From: an uncultured Clostridia bacterium
Lineage (GTDB): Bacteria; Bacillota; Clostridia; Oscillospirales; CAG-272
Direction of reading: 5' to 3'
NCBI GenBank assembly: GCA_947626065.1
Contig: CANQQT010000007.1
Span: 1 to 57,845 of the forward strand
Length of the DNA stretch: 57,845 nt
Shown: one piece after another, positions 29,062 through 37,129 of the stretch
How the letters are laid out: each line of letters opens with the position of its first letter
How positions within the stretch are numbered: position 1 is the stretch's first letter
Program-made: the position numbers and the translations under genes
The notes under the pieces: model-generated
Databases searched by the model: none
What the model was told of the DNA's origin: nothing
What the model saw: only the letters and a program-made list of their open reading frames with translations

Positions 29062-29632
29062 AGTAACCCCCTGCTCAATTGAAGGCCTATACGTCATCGA
29101 GCCCTCTGTTCACGGGGATTCCCGCGGCTATTTTGTAGAGACCTACAATCGTCGGGACATGGAAGAGGCCGGGCTCAACATGGCCTTTGTACAGGATAAT
29201 CAGAGTATGTCTGTCAAGGGCGTGCTTCGCGGTCTTCATTTTCAAAAGCAATACCCTCAGGGCAAGCTCGTGCGCGTCATTCGCGGTCGGGTTTTTGACG
29301 TCGCGGTCGATCTTCGCCCCGGCAGTAAGACCTACGGTCAATGGCACGGCGTGGAGCTTTCGGCGGAAAATCATCTTCAATTCTATATCAGCGAGGGCTT
29401 TGCTCACGGCTTTCTCGTGCTTTCCGACGAGGCGGAATTTTGCTACAAATGCACCGATTTCTATCATCCCGGCGACGAGGGCGGCCTTGCCTGGAACGAC
29501 CCTGCAATAGGCATCCGTTGGCCGGGCGTCGTCGGGGAATACCGTGGGAGCGCCTCCTCCGAGGGCTACCGTCTTTCCGACGGGACGGCGCTTTTACTCA
29601 GCGAAAAGGATCAGAAGTGGGGGACGCTTTAA
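29048..29632 (+). CDS. rfbC: dTDP-4-dehydrorhamnose 3,5-epimerase
   Basis: RmlC/RfbC, third step of dTDP-L-rhamnose synthesis; a cupin fold. 194 aa. Visible: DSRGYFVETYNRRDM near 24, NQSMSVKGVLRGLHFQ with the catalytic His near 62, GKLVRVIRGRVFDVAVDLR, and the FAHGFLVL region. The start is GTG 29048, inside the end of the preceding capsule-type gene (overlap 14 nt), so its translation is probably coupled to that gene in the in-frame state. GC-rich, chromosome-like. With rfbB it gives two of the four rhamnose genes. Confidence 0.93.
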   Translation: MSQIKVTPCSIEGLYVIEPSVHGDSRGYFVETYNRRDMEEAGLNMAFVQDNQSMSVKGVLRGLHFQKQYPQGKLVRVIRGRVFDVAVDLRPGSKTYGQWHGVELSAENHLQFYISEGFAHGFLVLSDEAEFCYKCTDFYHPGDEGGLAWNDPAIGIRWPGVVGEYRGSASSEGYRLSDGTALLLSEKDQKWGTL

Positions 29633-29671
29633 CAGGGCTATGCCCCCAGCGGGCGCGGAAAGGAACCGGCT

Positions 29672-29986
29672 ATGCCGCATTATGCAGATGAATCGGGCTA
29701 CACGCAGGCCGAAATCGACCTTTGGGAGAAGCTGAAGGCGTGGGAGGGGCGGCCCTTCCGCACGGTGAAGGGGCTTGAATTTTCCTATCGGATCGTCGGA
29801 AACGAGCTTTTTGTCGACCGCAAGGACAAATCCCTCACCCGTGCGACGGTCAACAGAGCCTATCGTGTGGCGGTCGGCAACCCGGCGCAAATCGTCGGGC
29901 CGAAGAAGCTCGGCACCTTCGGGGCGAGCTATCTTTTCGCCCTTTTTCAGGCCCTGGGTATTCTTCCCGGCGCGGCGGACGGTTGA
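29672..29986 (+). CDS. Conserved small protein of unknown function
   Basis: 104 aa. Sequence features: AEIDLWEKLKAWEGRPFRTV, LEFSYRIVGNELFVDRKDKS (charged), and PKKLGTFGASYLFALFQALG at the end. I recognise this as a family seen in many Clostridia with the ending GPKKLGTFGASYL, but no function is known to me. No membrane segment or catalytic motif. AAAGGAACC lies before the ATG. It follows rfbC by 39 bp and is probably not part of the polysaccharide pathway. Confidence 0.75.
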   Translation: MPHYADESGYTQAEIDLWEKLKAWEGRPFRTVKGLEFSYRIVGNELFVDRKDKSLTRATVNRAYRVAVGNPAQIVGPKKLGTFGASYLFALFQALGILPGAADG

Positions 29987-30100
29987 CCCTGAGCAGAAAA
30001 TAGGCCGATAGCGCCGGGGAACCGGTCTTTTTGCGCGGGCGGGCCTATCCCTTTGCTCTTTCGGTGGCATTCCACGGCCCAGTTTTCGGAGGAAAACGAT

Positions 30101-31081
30101 ATGGCGGTATATTTTTATAAGAGCGACAGCGGCGACGGCTGGCGGAATCTGGCGGTCGACCGTTTCTTTTTTGAGCATCTGTCCCGGGAGGATCTCCTTT
30201 TCTATCTTTACGTCAACGACGGCGCCGTGGTGATCGGCAAGGGTCAGAACGCGTGGCGGGAGTGCCGCCTTGACGCGATGGAGCGCGACGGCATACAGCT
30301 TGTGAGAAGGCACACCGGCGGCGGTGCTGTTTTTCATGACCGTGGGAATCTGAATTTTTCCTTTGTCGCGGGAGAGTCGGGCTACAGCCTTGACAGGCAA
30401 TTGGGCGTCATAAAGCGTGCGGTTTCCTCCTTCGGCCTTGCGGCGGAGCTTTCGGGGCGGAACGATCTTCTTGTGGACGGAAAGAAATTTTCCGGGAACG
30501 CCTTTGCTTCCTCGGGAGGCCGGATGGCGCATCACGGCACTCTTCTGATTGACACGGACTCTTTGAAGCTGGAAAAATATCTGAGGGTTTCGGCTGAAAA
30601 AATGGCCGCCAAGGGGATTCGCTCGGTGGTTTCAAGGGTTTGTCCCCTTTCCGCCCTTTGCCCCTCGCTCACGGTTTCTTTGATGGCGGAAAGACTTCTT
30701 GCGGCCTTCCGGGAGGAATACGGCCCCTTCGAGGAATATTGTCCCGACGCGTCGGGACGGGAAGAGATCGAAAGGCTTTACAAAATACAGTCGTCGTGGG
30801 AGTGGCGCTTCGGGCATACGCCGGAGTTTGACCGTAAGCTGGAGCACAGGTTTTCCTTCGGGGAAATGCAGCTTTTGTTTCGGATCAAACACGGCGCGGT
30901 TTGCGGGGTAAAGGTTTATTCCGACGCCCTCGACCCGGCGCTTCCCGGGCTTGTGGAAAAATGCCTCCTCGGCGCGCGTTTTACCCAAGAGGGGCTTTCC
31001 GAAAGGCTCCTTTCCGAGACCGCGCAGGGCCGCCGCGAGCTTTCCGAAATAGCGGAATATCTGAGCTCGGAAATCTTGTGA
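30101..31081 (+). CDS. lplA: Lipoate-protein ligase
   Basis: Attaches lipoate to the lysine of lipoyl domains (2-oxoacid dehydrogenases, glycine cleavage H protein) by way of lipoyl-AMP. The large domain shows the lipoate-binding RRHTGGGAVFHD near residue 67 and the catalytic-lysine segment NDLLVDGKKFSGNAF near 121. A C-terminal accessory domain (about 240-326) is present: WEWRFGHTPEF then the rest. 326 aa. ATG 30101 follows GGAGGA; the longer frame upstream lacks family match. No H-protein gene is in the window. Confidence 0.9.
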   Translation: MAVYFYKSDSGDGWRNLAVDRFFFEHLSREDLLFYLYVNDGAVVIGKGQNAWRECRLDAMERDGIQLVRRHTGGGAVFHDRGNLNFSFVAGESGYSLDRQLGVIKRAVSSFGLAAELSGRNDLLVDGKKFSGNAFASSGGRMAHHGTLLIDTDSLKLEKYLRVSAEKMAAKGIRSVVSRVCPLSALCPSLTVSLMAERLLAAFREEYGPFEEYCPDASGREEIERLYKIQSSWEWRFGHTPEFDRKLEHRFSFGEMQLLFRIKHGAVCGVKVYSDALDPALPGLVEKCLLGARFTQEGLSERLLSETAQGRRELSEIAEYLSSEIL

Positions 31082-31150
31082 AAAGACAACGTATAAGCGC
31101 TGGTGCCGGGAACGCTCCGGTGCCGGGCAAAGAATAAGAACACGGAAAAA

Positions 31151-31250
31151 CGGCGCAGAGCTTCGACAGAATCCCTCATGGGACTTGAAATCCTTTTCAA
31201 GCCTCTCTTTGGGTGGATTCTATCGGCTCTGCGCCGCATTTTTTTGTTTT
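31151..31250. terminator. Long two-way hairpin between lplA and the ThiF/MoeB gene
   Basis: Outer arms CGGCGCAGAGC (31151-31161) and GCTCTGCGCCG (31226-31236) pair perfectly. Inside them, CGA and AGAATCC pair with GGATTCT and TCG, and the centre holds CTTGAAA / TTTCAAG. The plus side is followed by ATTTTTTTG and the minus side by TTTTTCCG, so it can end both converging units. At 86 nt it is far longer than the other terminators here. Confidence 0.8.
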
Positions 31251-31369
31251 GTGGGACTTTGCGAAGGCCGAGGACGCCGCAGGGGCGCCGATTCCCTCCG
31301 GCAAGCCCTGTTGTTGGGAGAAAGTCGGCCCTATCCCGGAAGAAGTTCAAAATTCCGGAGAAAATTCTT

Positions 31370-32512
31370 TCAGAAGGAGCTCAGATTCCCCATCAGATAG
31401 GCGCGATAGCCTCCGGCGAGGTGGAGCACCCGATACCCGTCTTTCGCGAGGCGCTCCGCCGTCTGCCGACTGACCTCTCCCGTTTGGCAGAAGAGGCAGA
31501 GCCTTTTATCCCTCGGGAGGGACGTCAGCGCCTCCTCCCGGTCGGCGGGAAAATTCACCGCTCCGGGGAGGGTTCCGAATCGGAAGAGCATCTCGCTTCT
31601 CAGGTCGACGAGGAGGTCGTTTTCTCCGCGATCCGTGGGATAGTCGGTGATGGGAATTTCCTTCAGGGCGGCCCCGTCGGCGCCTCCGTCTGCCCGGCAG
31701 GTGTTGCATTCCCCGCCGCTTTTGTAGTCGCTGAGGCGGTCTCTCAGGGACCGGATGGAGGGATTTTTTCCACAGAGAGGGCAGTCGGGATCGGCTTCCC
31801 CGGTGTTCAGAGTCACAAAATTCATTCCCCGCCCGTCGATGCGGAGAAGGCGTCCCGTGAGGAGCTGACCGATTCCGAGGAGGTATTTGACAGCCTCCGT
31901 CGCCTGTATACAGCCGAGCATTCCGGGGATGGTCCCGAGAACGCCCGCCGAGGCGCAGGTGAGCTCCTCCCGTCCGTCCCCATCCCCGAGCAGACAGCGC
32001 AGGCAGGGCCCTTTTCCGGGGACGTAGGTCATGGTCTGCCCCTCAAAGCCGACGGCCCCGGCGTGGGAATAGGGCTTTTTCGAGAGGACGCAGGCGTCGT
32101 TGACGAGAAATTTCGAGGCAAACCGATCGGTTCCGTCGATGACGAAATCGTAGGGCGCCACCGTTTCAAGGATATTGTCGGGAGTGATTTTCTTGTCGTG
32201 GCAGGTGACGGTTACGTCGGGATTGAGGGCGTTTATCGTCTCTTTTGCCGAGCGGACCTTTTCCCATCCGACGCGGTCGCTCCGGTGGAGAATCTGCCGC
32301 TGGAGGTTGGAGAGCTCCACCCGGTCGTAATCGGCGACGCCGAGATTTCCGACGCCGGCGGCGGCGAGATAGAGAAGGGCCGCCGAGCCCAGCGCCCCGG
32401 CGCCGATGACGAGAACGCGCGCTTCCATCAGGCGCTTTTGCCCCGCAACGCCGACCTCCGGAAGAACGAAATGCCGGGAATATCTCTCGGCCTGACTGTC
32501 GGAAAAGGTCAT
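31370..32512 (-). CDS. ThiF/MoeB-type adenylyltransferase with rhodanese domain
   Basis: E1-like enzyme that adenylates the C-terminal Gly of a ubiquitin-like sulfur carrier (MoaD, ThiS or similar), fused to a rhodanese domain that supplies sulfur. N-terminal part: RYSRHFVLPEVGVAGQKRL, nucleotide loop VIGAGALGSAALLYLAAAG near 39, and D-R-V-E-L-S-N-L-Q-R-Q. Zn cysteines: PCLRCLLG near 178 and CPLCG near 255. The rhodanese domain (about 290-380) has its active Cys in FCQTGEVSRQ. The extra CNTCRA pair near 286 is unusual. No carrier or thi/moa gene is next to it, so thiamine and molybdopterin roles cannot be told apart. ATG 32512 has GGAGGTG before it. 380 aa. Confidence 0.88.
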   Translation of the reverse strand: MTFSDSQAERYSRHFVLPEVGVAGQKRLMEARVLVIGAGALGSAALLYLAAAGVGNLGVADYDRVELSNLQRQILHRSDRVGWEKVRSAKETINALNPDVTVTCHDKKITPDNILETVAPYDFVIDGTDRFASKFLVNDACVLSKKPYSHAGAVGFEGQTMTYVPGKGPCLRCLLGDGDGREELTCASAGVLGTIPGMLGCIQATEAVKYLLGIGQLLTGRLLRIDGRGMNFVTLNTGEADPDCPLCGKNPSIRSLRDRLSDYKSGGECNTCRADGGADGAALKEIPITDYPTDRGENDLLVDLRSEMLFRFGTLPGAVNFPADREEALTSLPRDKRLCLFCQTGEVSRQTAERLAKDGYRVLHLAGGYRAYLMGNLSSF

Positions 32513-32696
32513 GAACACACCTCCGTAAGCTTCCCAAGCTCCGAAAAATCCGAAAAAAATGCAAATTTGGCAAAGCCGCGAGCTTCTCAAGAATCGCAAG
32601 GCCGTCGGTTTTTCCGCCGTGCCCTTTGAACGCGGGGCCGCCGGAAAATCGCCGGCTTCAAGGCCTTGCGGCCCATGAAAGGCTTCAACGGAATAT

Positions 32697-32725
32697 AGTA
32701 TAGCCCTTTTTTCTCTTTTTGTCAA
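32697..32725 (-). promoter_or_regulatory. SigA promoter of the ThiF/MoeB gene
   Basis: Minus strand TTGACA (32720-32725), 17-bp spacer, TATACT (32697-32702). It leaves a leader of about 180 nt before the start at 32512, in which I see no riboswitch I could name. Confidence 0.75.
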
Positions 32726-32740
32726 GCCCGCGTGCGGGAC

Positions 32741-32776
32741 AAAAAAGCGCCCCCGACGCTAGTGCGGCGGGGACGC
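32741..32776 (-). terminator. Terminator of the spoIIIA operon
   Basis: On the minus strand GCGTCCCCG (32768-32776) pairs with CGGGGGCGC (32747-32755), followed by TTTTTT (32741-32746). It lies 150 bp past the spoIIIAH stop, after the 15-bp repeat array. Confidence 0.8.
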
Positions 32777-32926
32777 GTGTGTAGAAGACGTATACGTCTT
32801 CGACGCTTGTGGTAGGAAATGTGCGCGGCAGAAGACTCTTGCGGAGGAGACACGTGTGTCTCTGACGCGTGTGTCTTTGACGCGTGTGTAGAAGACGCTT
32901 GCGTCTTCTACGCTTGCGGATAAGGA
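32774..32926. repeat. 15-bp repeat array with perfect palindromes after spoIIIAH
   Basis: Units of 15 bp on the theme GACGCGTGTGTCTTT, about nine copies with one longer spacer. Two units form strong palindromes: GAAGACGTATACGTCTTC (32784-32801) and an 11-bp arm hairpin GTAGAAGACGC-TT-GCGTC... at 32888-32911. The array lies between the spoIIIAH stop and the operon terminator, so it is in the 3' untranslated RNA. Confidence 0.85.
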
Positions 32927-32927
32927 A

Positions 32928-33611
32928 TCAAGCGATTTTTTCAATGACCTTGGTGTCGACCGGGAGAATGCCCGACTGCTCGTAGACGATTTCGTAGATC
33001 TGCGCAACCTGATTGGGCAGGAGCGTTTCCGGCGTCTTCACGATGACGCTGCATTTGGAGCCGCTGATGACGGCTACGCACTTTTCAAAGCCCTTGCCGA
33101 CGACCAGATTCTCAATTTTCGATTCGTTTTCAATATCGGCGGCGATTTGGGACATTTCCGCCATGGCGAGGGATTTCGATTCGTCAAGCGCCTCCGGATT
33201 CTCGACGACGAGCTGCAGCACCTCGATGGCCTCGTCGCGGCTCCTCTTGCGCTCTACCTGCGCGGAGGCGAAGAAGCTGTTGATATCGTCGGTCGGCTCC
33301 TCCTGCCCGGTCGGCTGGGATTCTCCCTCAACGAAGGTGGCGCCTCCCTGAACCGCGTCGGTATCCATCGCCACCCCGCCGGTGGTTTTGTGCTTGGCGC
33401 CCTCCGAGAAGAGGGCGATGTTCAGCCAGACGGCCCCTCCGATGACGAGGACGGAGAGCGCGATGACCAGATTCCGTTTTCCGATTTTCTTGAAGAGCTT
33501 TCCGGCCTTTTCCGTAAATTCCTCCCATTTGCTTTTTTCCTTCGCCTCGCCCTCGTTTGGCTCCGACGGATTCTCAAGCGAATTATCAAGCGGTTTTTCG
33601 AGCTTAAACAT
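32928..33611 (-). CDS. spoIIIAH: Stage III sporulation protein AH
   Basis: Mother-cell part of the SpoIIIA-SpoIIQ channel; its outside domain forms a ring that binds SpoIIQ of the forespore. One membrane segment at about residues 47-69 (NLVIALSVLVIGGAVWLNIAL) after a charged inside N-terminus. A Thr/Glu/Gly-rich linker follows, then the ring-building domain (about 115-227) with ERKRSRDEAIEVLQ and AEMSQIAADIENESKIENLV. 227 aa. GGGAGG precedes the ATG. Last gene of the operon, 158 bp after spoIIIAG. Confidence 0.93.
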   Translation of the reverse strand: MFKLEKPLDNSLENPSEPNEGEAKEKSKWEEFTEKAGKLFKKIGKRNLVIALSVLVIGGAVWLNIALFSEGAKHKTTGGVAMDTDAVQGGATFVEGESQPTGQEEPTDDINSFFASAQVERKRSRDEAIEVLQLVVENPEALDESKSLAMAEMSQIAADIENESKIENLVVGKGFEKCVAVISGSKCSVIVKTPETLLPNQVAQIYEIVYEQSGILPVDTKVIEKIA

Positions 33612-33769
33612 TCTTTTTTCCTCCCGAATGTGATTGTACTGGTAAACTATATGCGATTTTCTTACGGTATATGAACCGTCGTACGAAAAATTCTTTCCCC
33701 GCGTGAAAGAATCCTTCTCCGGTGCCCTGCGCCACTTGAGGGCGGGGGTGATGCGCTTTTCCTTCCTCT

Positions 33770-34270
33770 CTATCCCGTCACATAGACGCGGCTGGCGGGG
33801 AGGTCGAAAAGGGAGCAGAGGAGGGAGACGATTTTTTCCTGATTGATGGGATTGCTCCCTCCCCGGCAGACCACGGCGATGCCGCGGAGCTTGGGGAAAA
33901 TCAGCTTGATGACGAGGGGCGTGTCGTCCCCGTCGATATCGGCAAGAACGTATTCCCGCTCGGTGAGGACGCCCCCGCTGTAGCTCCCGTTCTGCGCGTA
34001 GACCGTCTCCTTCGTGGCGTCGGGGGTGAGGATGACATGGACGTCGGAAATGCCGTCCATATGGGAAAGAAGCTCGCAGACGCGGCTTTCAAGAACCGTC
34101 AGAAGGTCAAGGGTCTTTTCGCACTCCGAGGGATCGGCGGCGGGAGCCTTTTCCTCCTTTTTCTCTCCGCCTCCTCCCCCGAGCAGGAAGAGGAGAATCC
34201 CGACCGAGAGGCCGAGAATCAGCAGCAGAGAGCCCTTGGTGCTTTTCAGCTTTTGTAAAAATTCCGTCAA
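33770..34270 (-). CDS. spoIIIAG: Stage III sporulation protein AG
   Basis: Ring-forming component of the SpoIIIA complex. One membrane segment near residues 14-34 (LLLILGLSVGILLFLLG), a short charged linker, then a domain with DLLTVLESRVCELLSHMDGI, a family stretch, and GIAVVCRGGSNP near 138. 166 aa. The start is TTG 34270, with AAAGGAGGAA before it; the longer frame upstream runs through the spoIIIAF gene and lacks family match. 31 bp after spoIIIAF. Confidence 0.9.
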   Translation of the reverse strand: MTEFLQKLKSTKGSLLLILGLSVGILLFLLGGGGGEKKEEKAPAADPSECEKTLDLLTVLESRVCELLSHMDGISDVHVILTPDATKETVYAQNGSYSGGVLTEREYVLADIDGDDTPLVIKLIFPKLRGIAVVCRGGSNPINQEKIVSLLCSLFDLPASRVYVTG

Positions 34271-34301
34271 GGGAGTTCCTCCTTTCAGAAACAACGGCTC
34301 C

Positions 34302-34769
34302 TCAGCTCCCCGGGAAGTCGACGGGACAGCCGAGAAGATCGCGCAGATAGGCGGCGGCCTCGGCAAGCGCTCCCTCCCCGTCGAGGGAGGCTGAGAGAAT
34401 TTGAATCGCGGTGGGGTCGGAGGCGTCGAGGGTGAGGGATACCGAGGCCTCCGTGATCCCGTATCGGCGGGTAAGCTCGGCCTCCAGCTCCCGGCAGACG
34501 GTATCGGAGGCGAGGGCAATCACCGCCGCCTCCGCCTCTTGCCCGTCGGGGGCCGTGACCTCGGGGATGGGGAGGGAAAAGGTAAGCTCTCCGCCTCCGA
34601 GCAGACGGAGGAGCGGGGAGAGCAGGGCGCAGAAGAGCGCGAGGGAAACGGCGAAGCCGATTTGCTTCTTGAGTCCTCCCTCCTTCCCCTCCGGGGCAAG
34701 AAGGGTGACGGCTCCGGCCATGACCGAAACCGTCATCACGGCGATAAAGAAGGCTTTCAGCGCGGACAT
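34302..34769 (-). CDS. spoIIIAF: Stage III sporulation protein AF
   Basis: Membrane component of the SpoIIIA complex, 155 aa. Two membrane segments (about 4-27 and 38-60: FFIAVMTVSVMAGAVTLLAP and IGFAVSLALFCALLSPLLRL), then a small soluble domain with ELEAELTRRYGITEASVSLT, as in the ring-type domain of AG and AH. ATG 34769 with CGGAGGCG before it. The reading frame continues upstream into spoIIIAE but without a start site. Confidence 0.88.
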   Translation of the reverse strand: MSALKAFFIAVMTVSVMAGAVTLLAPEGKEGGLKKQIGFAVSLALFCALLSPLLRLLGGGELTFSLPIPEVTAPDGQEAEAAVIALASDTVCRELEAELTRRYGITEASVSLTLDASDPTAIQILSASLDGEGALAEAAAYLRDLLGCPVDFPGS

Positions 34770-34791
34770 AGACGCCTCCGGAGAAGAAAAT

Positions 34792-36003
34792 TCATCCTCC
34801 CGCCGCGCCTTGGGCAAAGAGCAGGACGGCGAGGAGAAAAAGCAGGGCGCAGGAGGCAAGGAGGGCAAGGGCGAGGTCGAGAATCCCTCCCGTCTCCCGG
34901 AGAATTTCCCCTTCCCGCGGACATCCGAAAAGAGACGCGGCGGAGGCGAGGAAGGAAAAGCCGGCCCGGCAGAGAAAAAGGTTCAGAAACACCGGTAGAA
35001 GATAGAGAATCAGCGATACCGAGAGGAGAAGCCCGACGCTCCCCTTGACAAGGCCGACCCCGGCAAGATAGCTTCCCGCCGCCTCTCCGAGCGCGTTTCC
35101 GACCACCGGGATCATATTCCCGGCGGCGAAGCGGATGCTTCTCAAAAGCATTCCGTCGGAGCGCTTGGCCAGCACGCTCTGAAAGGTGAGCAGGGCGCCG
35201 AGCAGGGCGACAAGGAGGGAGAGAAGCACCGTGAAGGTCTTTTTCAGCGTGCTTAAAATGCCGCTCAGGTCGGGGGCCCCGGTGAAGCGGGAGAGGGACG
35301 CGGCGGCGAGGAGTCCGAGGCAGACCGACAGGAGCGGGGCGAGAAGGGTTTGCCCGAGCTCCTCGATCAGGGAGAGAAGAAGCGTCAGCCATGTGGCGTT
35401 GACGGTGGCGGAGGAGAGGTTTCCCGACGCCGCGCAGAGGGAGGTCATGACGGGCAGGGCGCTTTTTACCGTCAGCCCGATGCCCCTCAGCGTCTCCTCC
35501 GTCTGCCGCCAGACCGGCAGGACGGTAGCGGTGGCGGTCAGCGTGATTCCGAGCCCGGAGGCAAACCGGGCGGCGGTCGCCGCCTCCTTCCCGGACGAGG
35601 AGGCGACGGCCTCAAGAAGGGCGGCGAGGAGGAGGACGCCGAGCAGGCCCGACAGGCGGGAAAGACTGCTTTTCAGCGCCGGGCCGAGGAGGGAGAAAAA
35701 GGTGTTTAAGAGGAAGGACGGGCCGAGTTTGTCCGACAGATCGCCGCCTCGCTGTGCCTCCTCCTTCACCTCCTCCGGCAGGAGAGAGGAGAGGTCTTCC
35801 GGCAGGCCGTCAAGAAGCTCTCCGACGGCCCCGTCGGCAGAAGTAGTCGCGGTGGTAGAAGCGGTCGCGATGGCCTCAGCGGCCCCGATGGCAGAAGAGA
35901 CTTCGGCGGTTGCGACGTTCTCGGCAGTTCCGGCGGCGGAGACGACGGGAGCAAGGGAAACCAAGAAAAGGAGGCAGAGGGGGAGAAGAAAAAATTTTTT
36001 CAT
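34792..36003 (-). CDS. spoIIIAE: Stage III sporulation protein AE
   Basis: Large multispanning membrane protein of the SpoIIIA complex, 403 aa. It begins with a signal-type segment (MKKFFLLPLCLLFLVSLAPV), followed by an Ala/Thr-rich stretch (about 24-60) made of short imperfect repeats of A-T-A-E-V type. Then at least seven membrane segments, with MTSLCAASGNLSSATVNATW near 193 and IRFAAGNMIPVVGNALGEA near 290 as family landmarks. The start overlaps spoIIIAD by 4 bp. The low-complexity stretch is not part of the conserved core. Confidence 0.93.
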   Translation of the reverse strand: MKKFFLLPLCLLFLVSLAPVVSAAGTAENVATAEVSSAIGAAEAIATASTTATTSADGAVGELLDGLPEDLSSLLPEEVKEEAQRGGDLSDKLGPSFLLNTFFSLLGPALKSSLSRLSGLLGVLLLAALLEAVASSSGKEAATAARFASGLGITLTATATVLPVWRQTEETLRGIGLTVKSALPVMTSLCAASGNLSSATVNATWLTLLLSLIEELGQTLLAPLLSVCLGLLAAASLSRFTGAPDLSGILSTLKKTFTVLLSLLVALLGALLTFQSVLAKRSDGMLLRSIRFAAGNMIPVVGNALGEAAGSYLAGVGLVKGSVGLLLSVSLILYLLPVFLNLFLCRAGFSFLASAASLFGCPREGEILRETGGILDLALALLASCALLFLLAVLLFAQGAAGG

Positions 36004-36401
36004 GATAAAAGCCCCGAGGCGAGGGTAAGAAGCTCGGTGACGAAGGGGAGGCAGAGGAGGAGAATTTCCAGCTTTCCGGCGGTTTCAATTCCCCCGGCCA
36101 GCGCCTCCTCCCCGCAGTCGCGGCAGACGTCGGAGGCGACCTTCACGGTGAGTCCGACGCCGAGAGATTTCAGCATCAGCTCTCCGTATCTTCCGAAGCC
36201 GACTCCCTCCGAGGCGTTTTTCACGGCCTCGGCGGCCTCCCGGTACCTCCCGAAGGCGAGGGCGAGGAGGAGAAGAAGCCCGACGGCGGAGACGGCGGTT
36301 CCGACACTCCCCGGACTCCCTCCTCCCGGCAGTTTTTTCAAAAGCGAGGCGCAGAAGGCGGCCAAAAGGGCGACGCCGCAGATTTGAAGCAGGGAGCTCA
36401 T
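36000..36401 (-). CDS. spoIIIAD: Stage III sporulation protein AD
   Basis: Small membrane protein of the SpoIIIA complex, 133 aa. Three or four hydrophobic segments, with QICGVALLAAFCASLLKKL at the start and VGLTVKVASDVCRDCGEEAL near 84, a family landmark. ATGA overlap with spoIIIAE and overlap with spoIIIAC show tight coupling. Confidence 0.92.
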   Translation of the reverse strand: MSSLLQICGVALLAAFCASLLKKLPGGGSPGSVGTAVSAVGLLLLLALAFGRYREAAEAVKNASEGVGFGRYGELMLKSLGVGLTVKVASDVCRDCGEEALAGGIETAGKLEILLLCLPFVTELLTLASGLLS

Positions 36402-36592
36402 AGGCCGAAGGTGGTGCGGATGGTCTCAATCAGCGTGCCGATTTCCCCCACGATCATCAGCAGAACGAGGATGACCCCGGCGACCGAGACCAGCATGGCC
36501 TGTTCTTCCCGCCCCGATTTGCTCAGAATCTGGCAGATGACGCTCACAATCAGCCCGACGCCGGCGGCTTTGAGTAGTAAACTGATGTCCAT
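36398..36592 (-). CDS. spoIIIAC: Stage III sporulation protein AC
   Basis: 64-aa membrane protein with two helices (LLLKAAGVGLIVSVICQIL and AMLVSVAGVILVLLMIVGEI), the normal size for SpoIIIAC. The stop overlaps the start of spoIIIAD. It lies 54 bp after spoIIIAB. Confidence 0.92.
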   Translation of the reverse strand: MDISLLLKAAGVGLIVSVICQILSKSGREEQAMLVSVAGVILVLLMIVGEIGTLIETIRTTFGL

Positions 36593-36646
36593 GGGACTCC
36601 TTTCCGCATCGTTGAAAATCGGCGGCCCGGCCTTTTTAAGGGATTT

Positions 36647-37129
36647 CTAAATCAAAAGAATCACCGCCATGACGGCGGCGGCCGCCGAGAGGGCGCGGAC
36701 GGTTTTTCTTCGCCGGGGAAGCTCCTCCTCAAGTCCGGCCAGCGCCTCCTCCATGCGGAGAATGTAGCGCTCGCAGTGGCGCACCTGCTCCTCGGAATAG
36801 CTCTTTCCGAGCTCGTTTCCGAATTCCCCGACCAGCGCGAAGAGCTCCTCTCGGAGGCCGAGGGAATTTTTGGTTTTGCAGAGAGCGGCGGTAAAGCCGC
36901 TTTCCCTCAGCTCCTCGGTAAAGCCCGCGCCGTCGAGCGCGGGATGGGAGAAGTCCAGGTAGATCTCGGAAAGCGGCTGGCGGAAGCATTCGATGCGTGT
37001 CCGGATTCGCCGTGCAAGCAGGAGAAAGCCGTTCAGGACGAGGGCTTCCTTTTTCAGTGAATAGGCGCAGAGGCCCCCGTATCCGGCAGTCACCGCGGCG
37101 ATCAGAAGAATTCCCAGATATTTCAGCAT
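36647..37129 (-). CDS. spoIIIAB: Stage III sporulation protein AB
   Basis: 160 aa. N-terminal membrane segment (LGILLIAAVTAGYGGLCAYS), a helical domain with LNGFLLLARRIRTRIECFRQ and SYSEEQVRHCERYILRMEEA, and a C-terminal membrane segment (ALSAAAAVMAVILLI). This two-anchor layout and the domain are typical of SpoIIIAB, related to type II secretion GspF. It overlaps the end of spoIIIAA by 7 bp. Confidence 0.92.
   Translation of the reverse strand: MLKYLGILLIAAVTAGYGGLCAYSLKKEALVLNGFLLLARRIRTRIECFRQPLSEIYLDFSHPALDGAGFTEELRESGFTAALCKTKNSLGLREELFALVGEFGNELGKSYSEEQVRHCERYILRMEEALAGLEEELPRRRKTVRALSAAAAVMAVILLI

Noticed and set aside
31151-31236. Large inverted repeat as a transposon end or MITE
   Set aside because: No target-site duplication and no transposase; its place between converging genes with T runs on both sides fits a terminator.
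32774-32926. Repeat array considered as a CRISPR array
   Set aside because: Units are 15 bp, contiguous and degenerate with no unique spacers, and no cas genes are in the window.
32759-33007. Minus-strand 82-aa frame with D-T-R-V repeats
   Set aside because: By-product of the 15-bp array; overlaps the spoIIIAH end in another frame.
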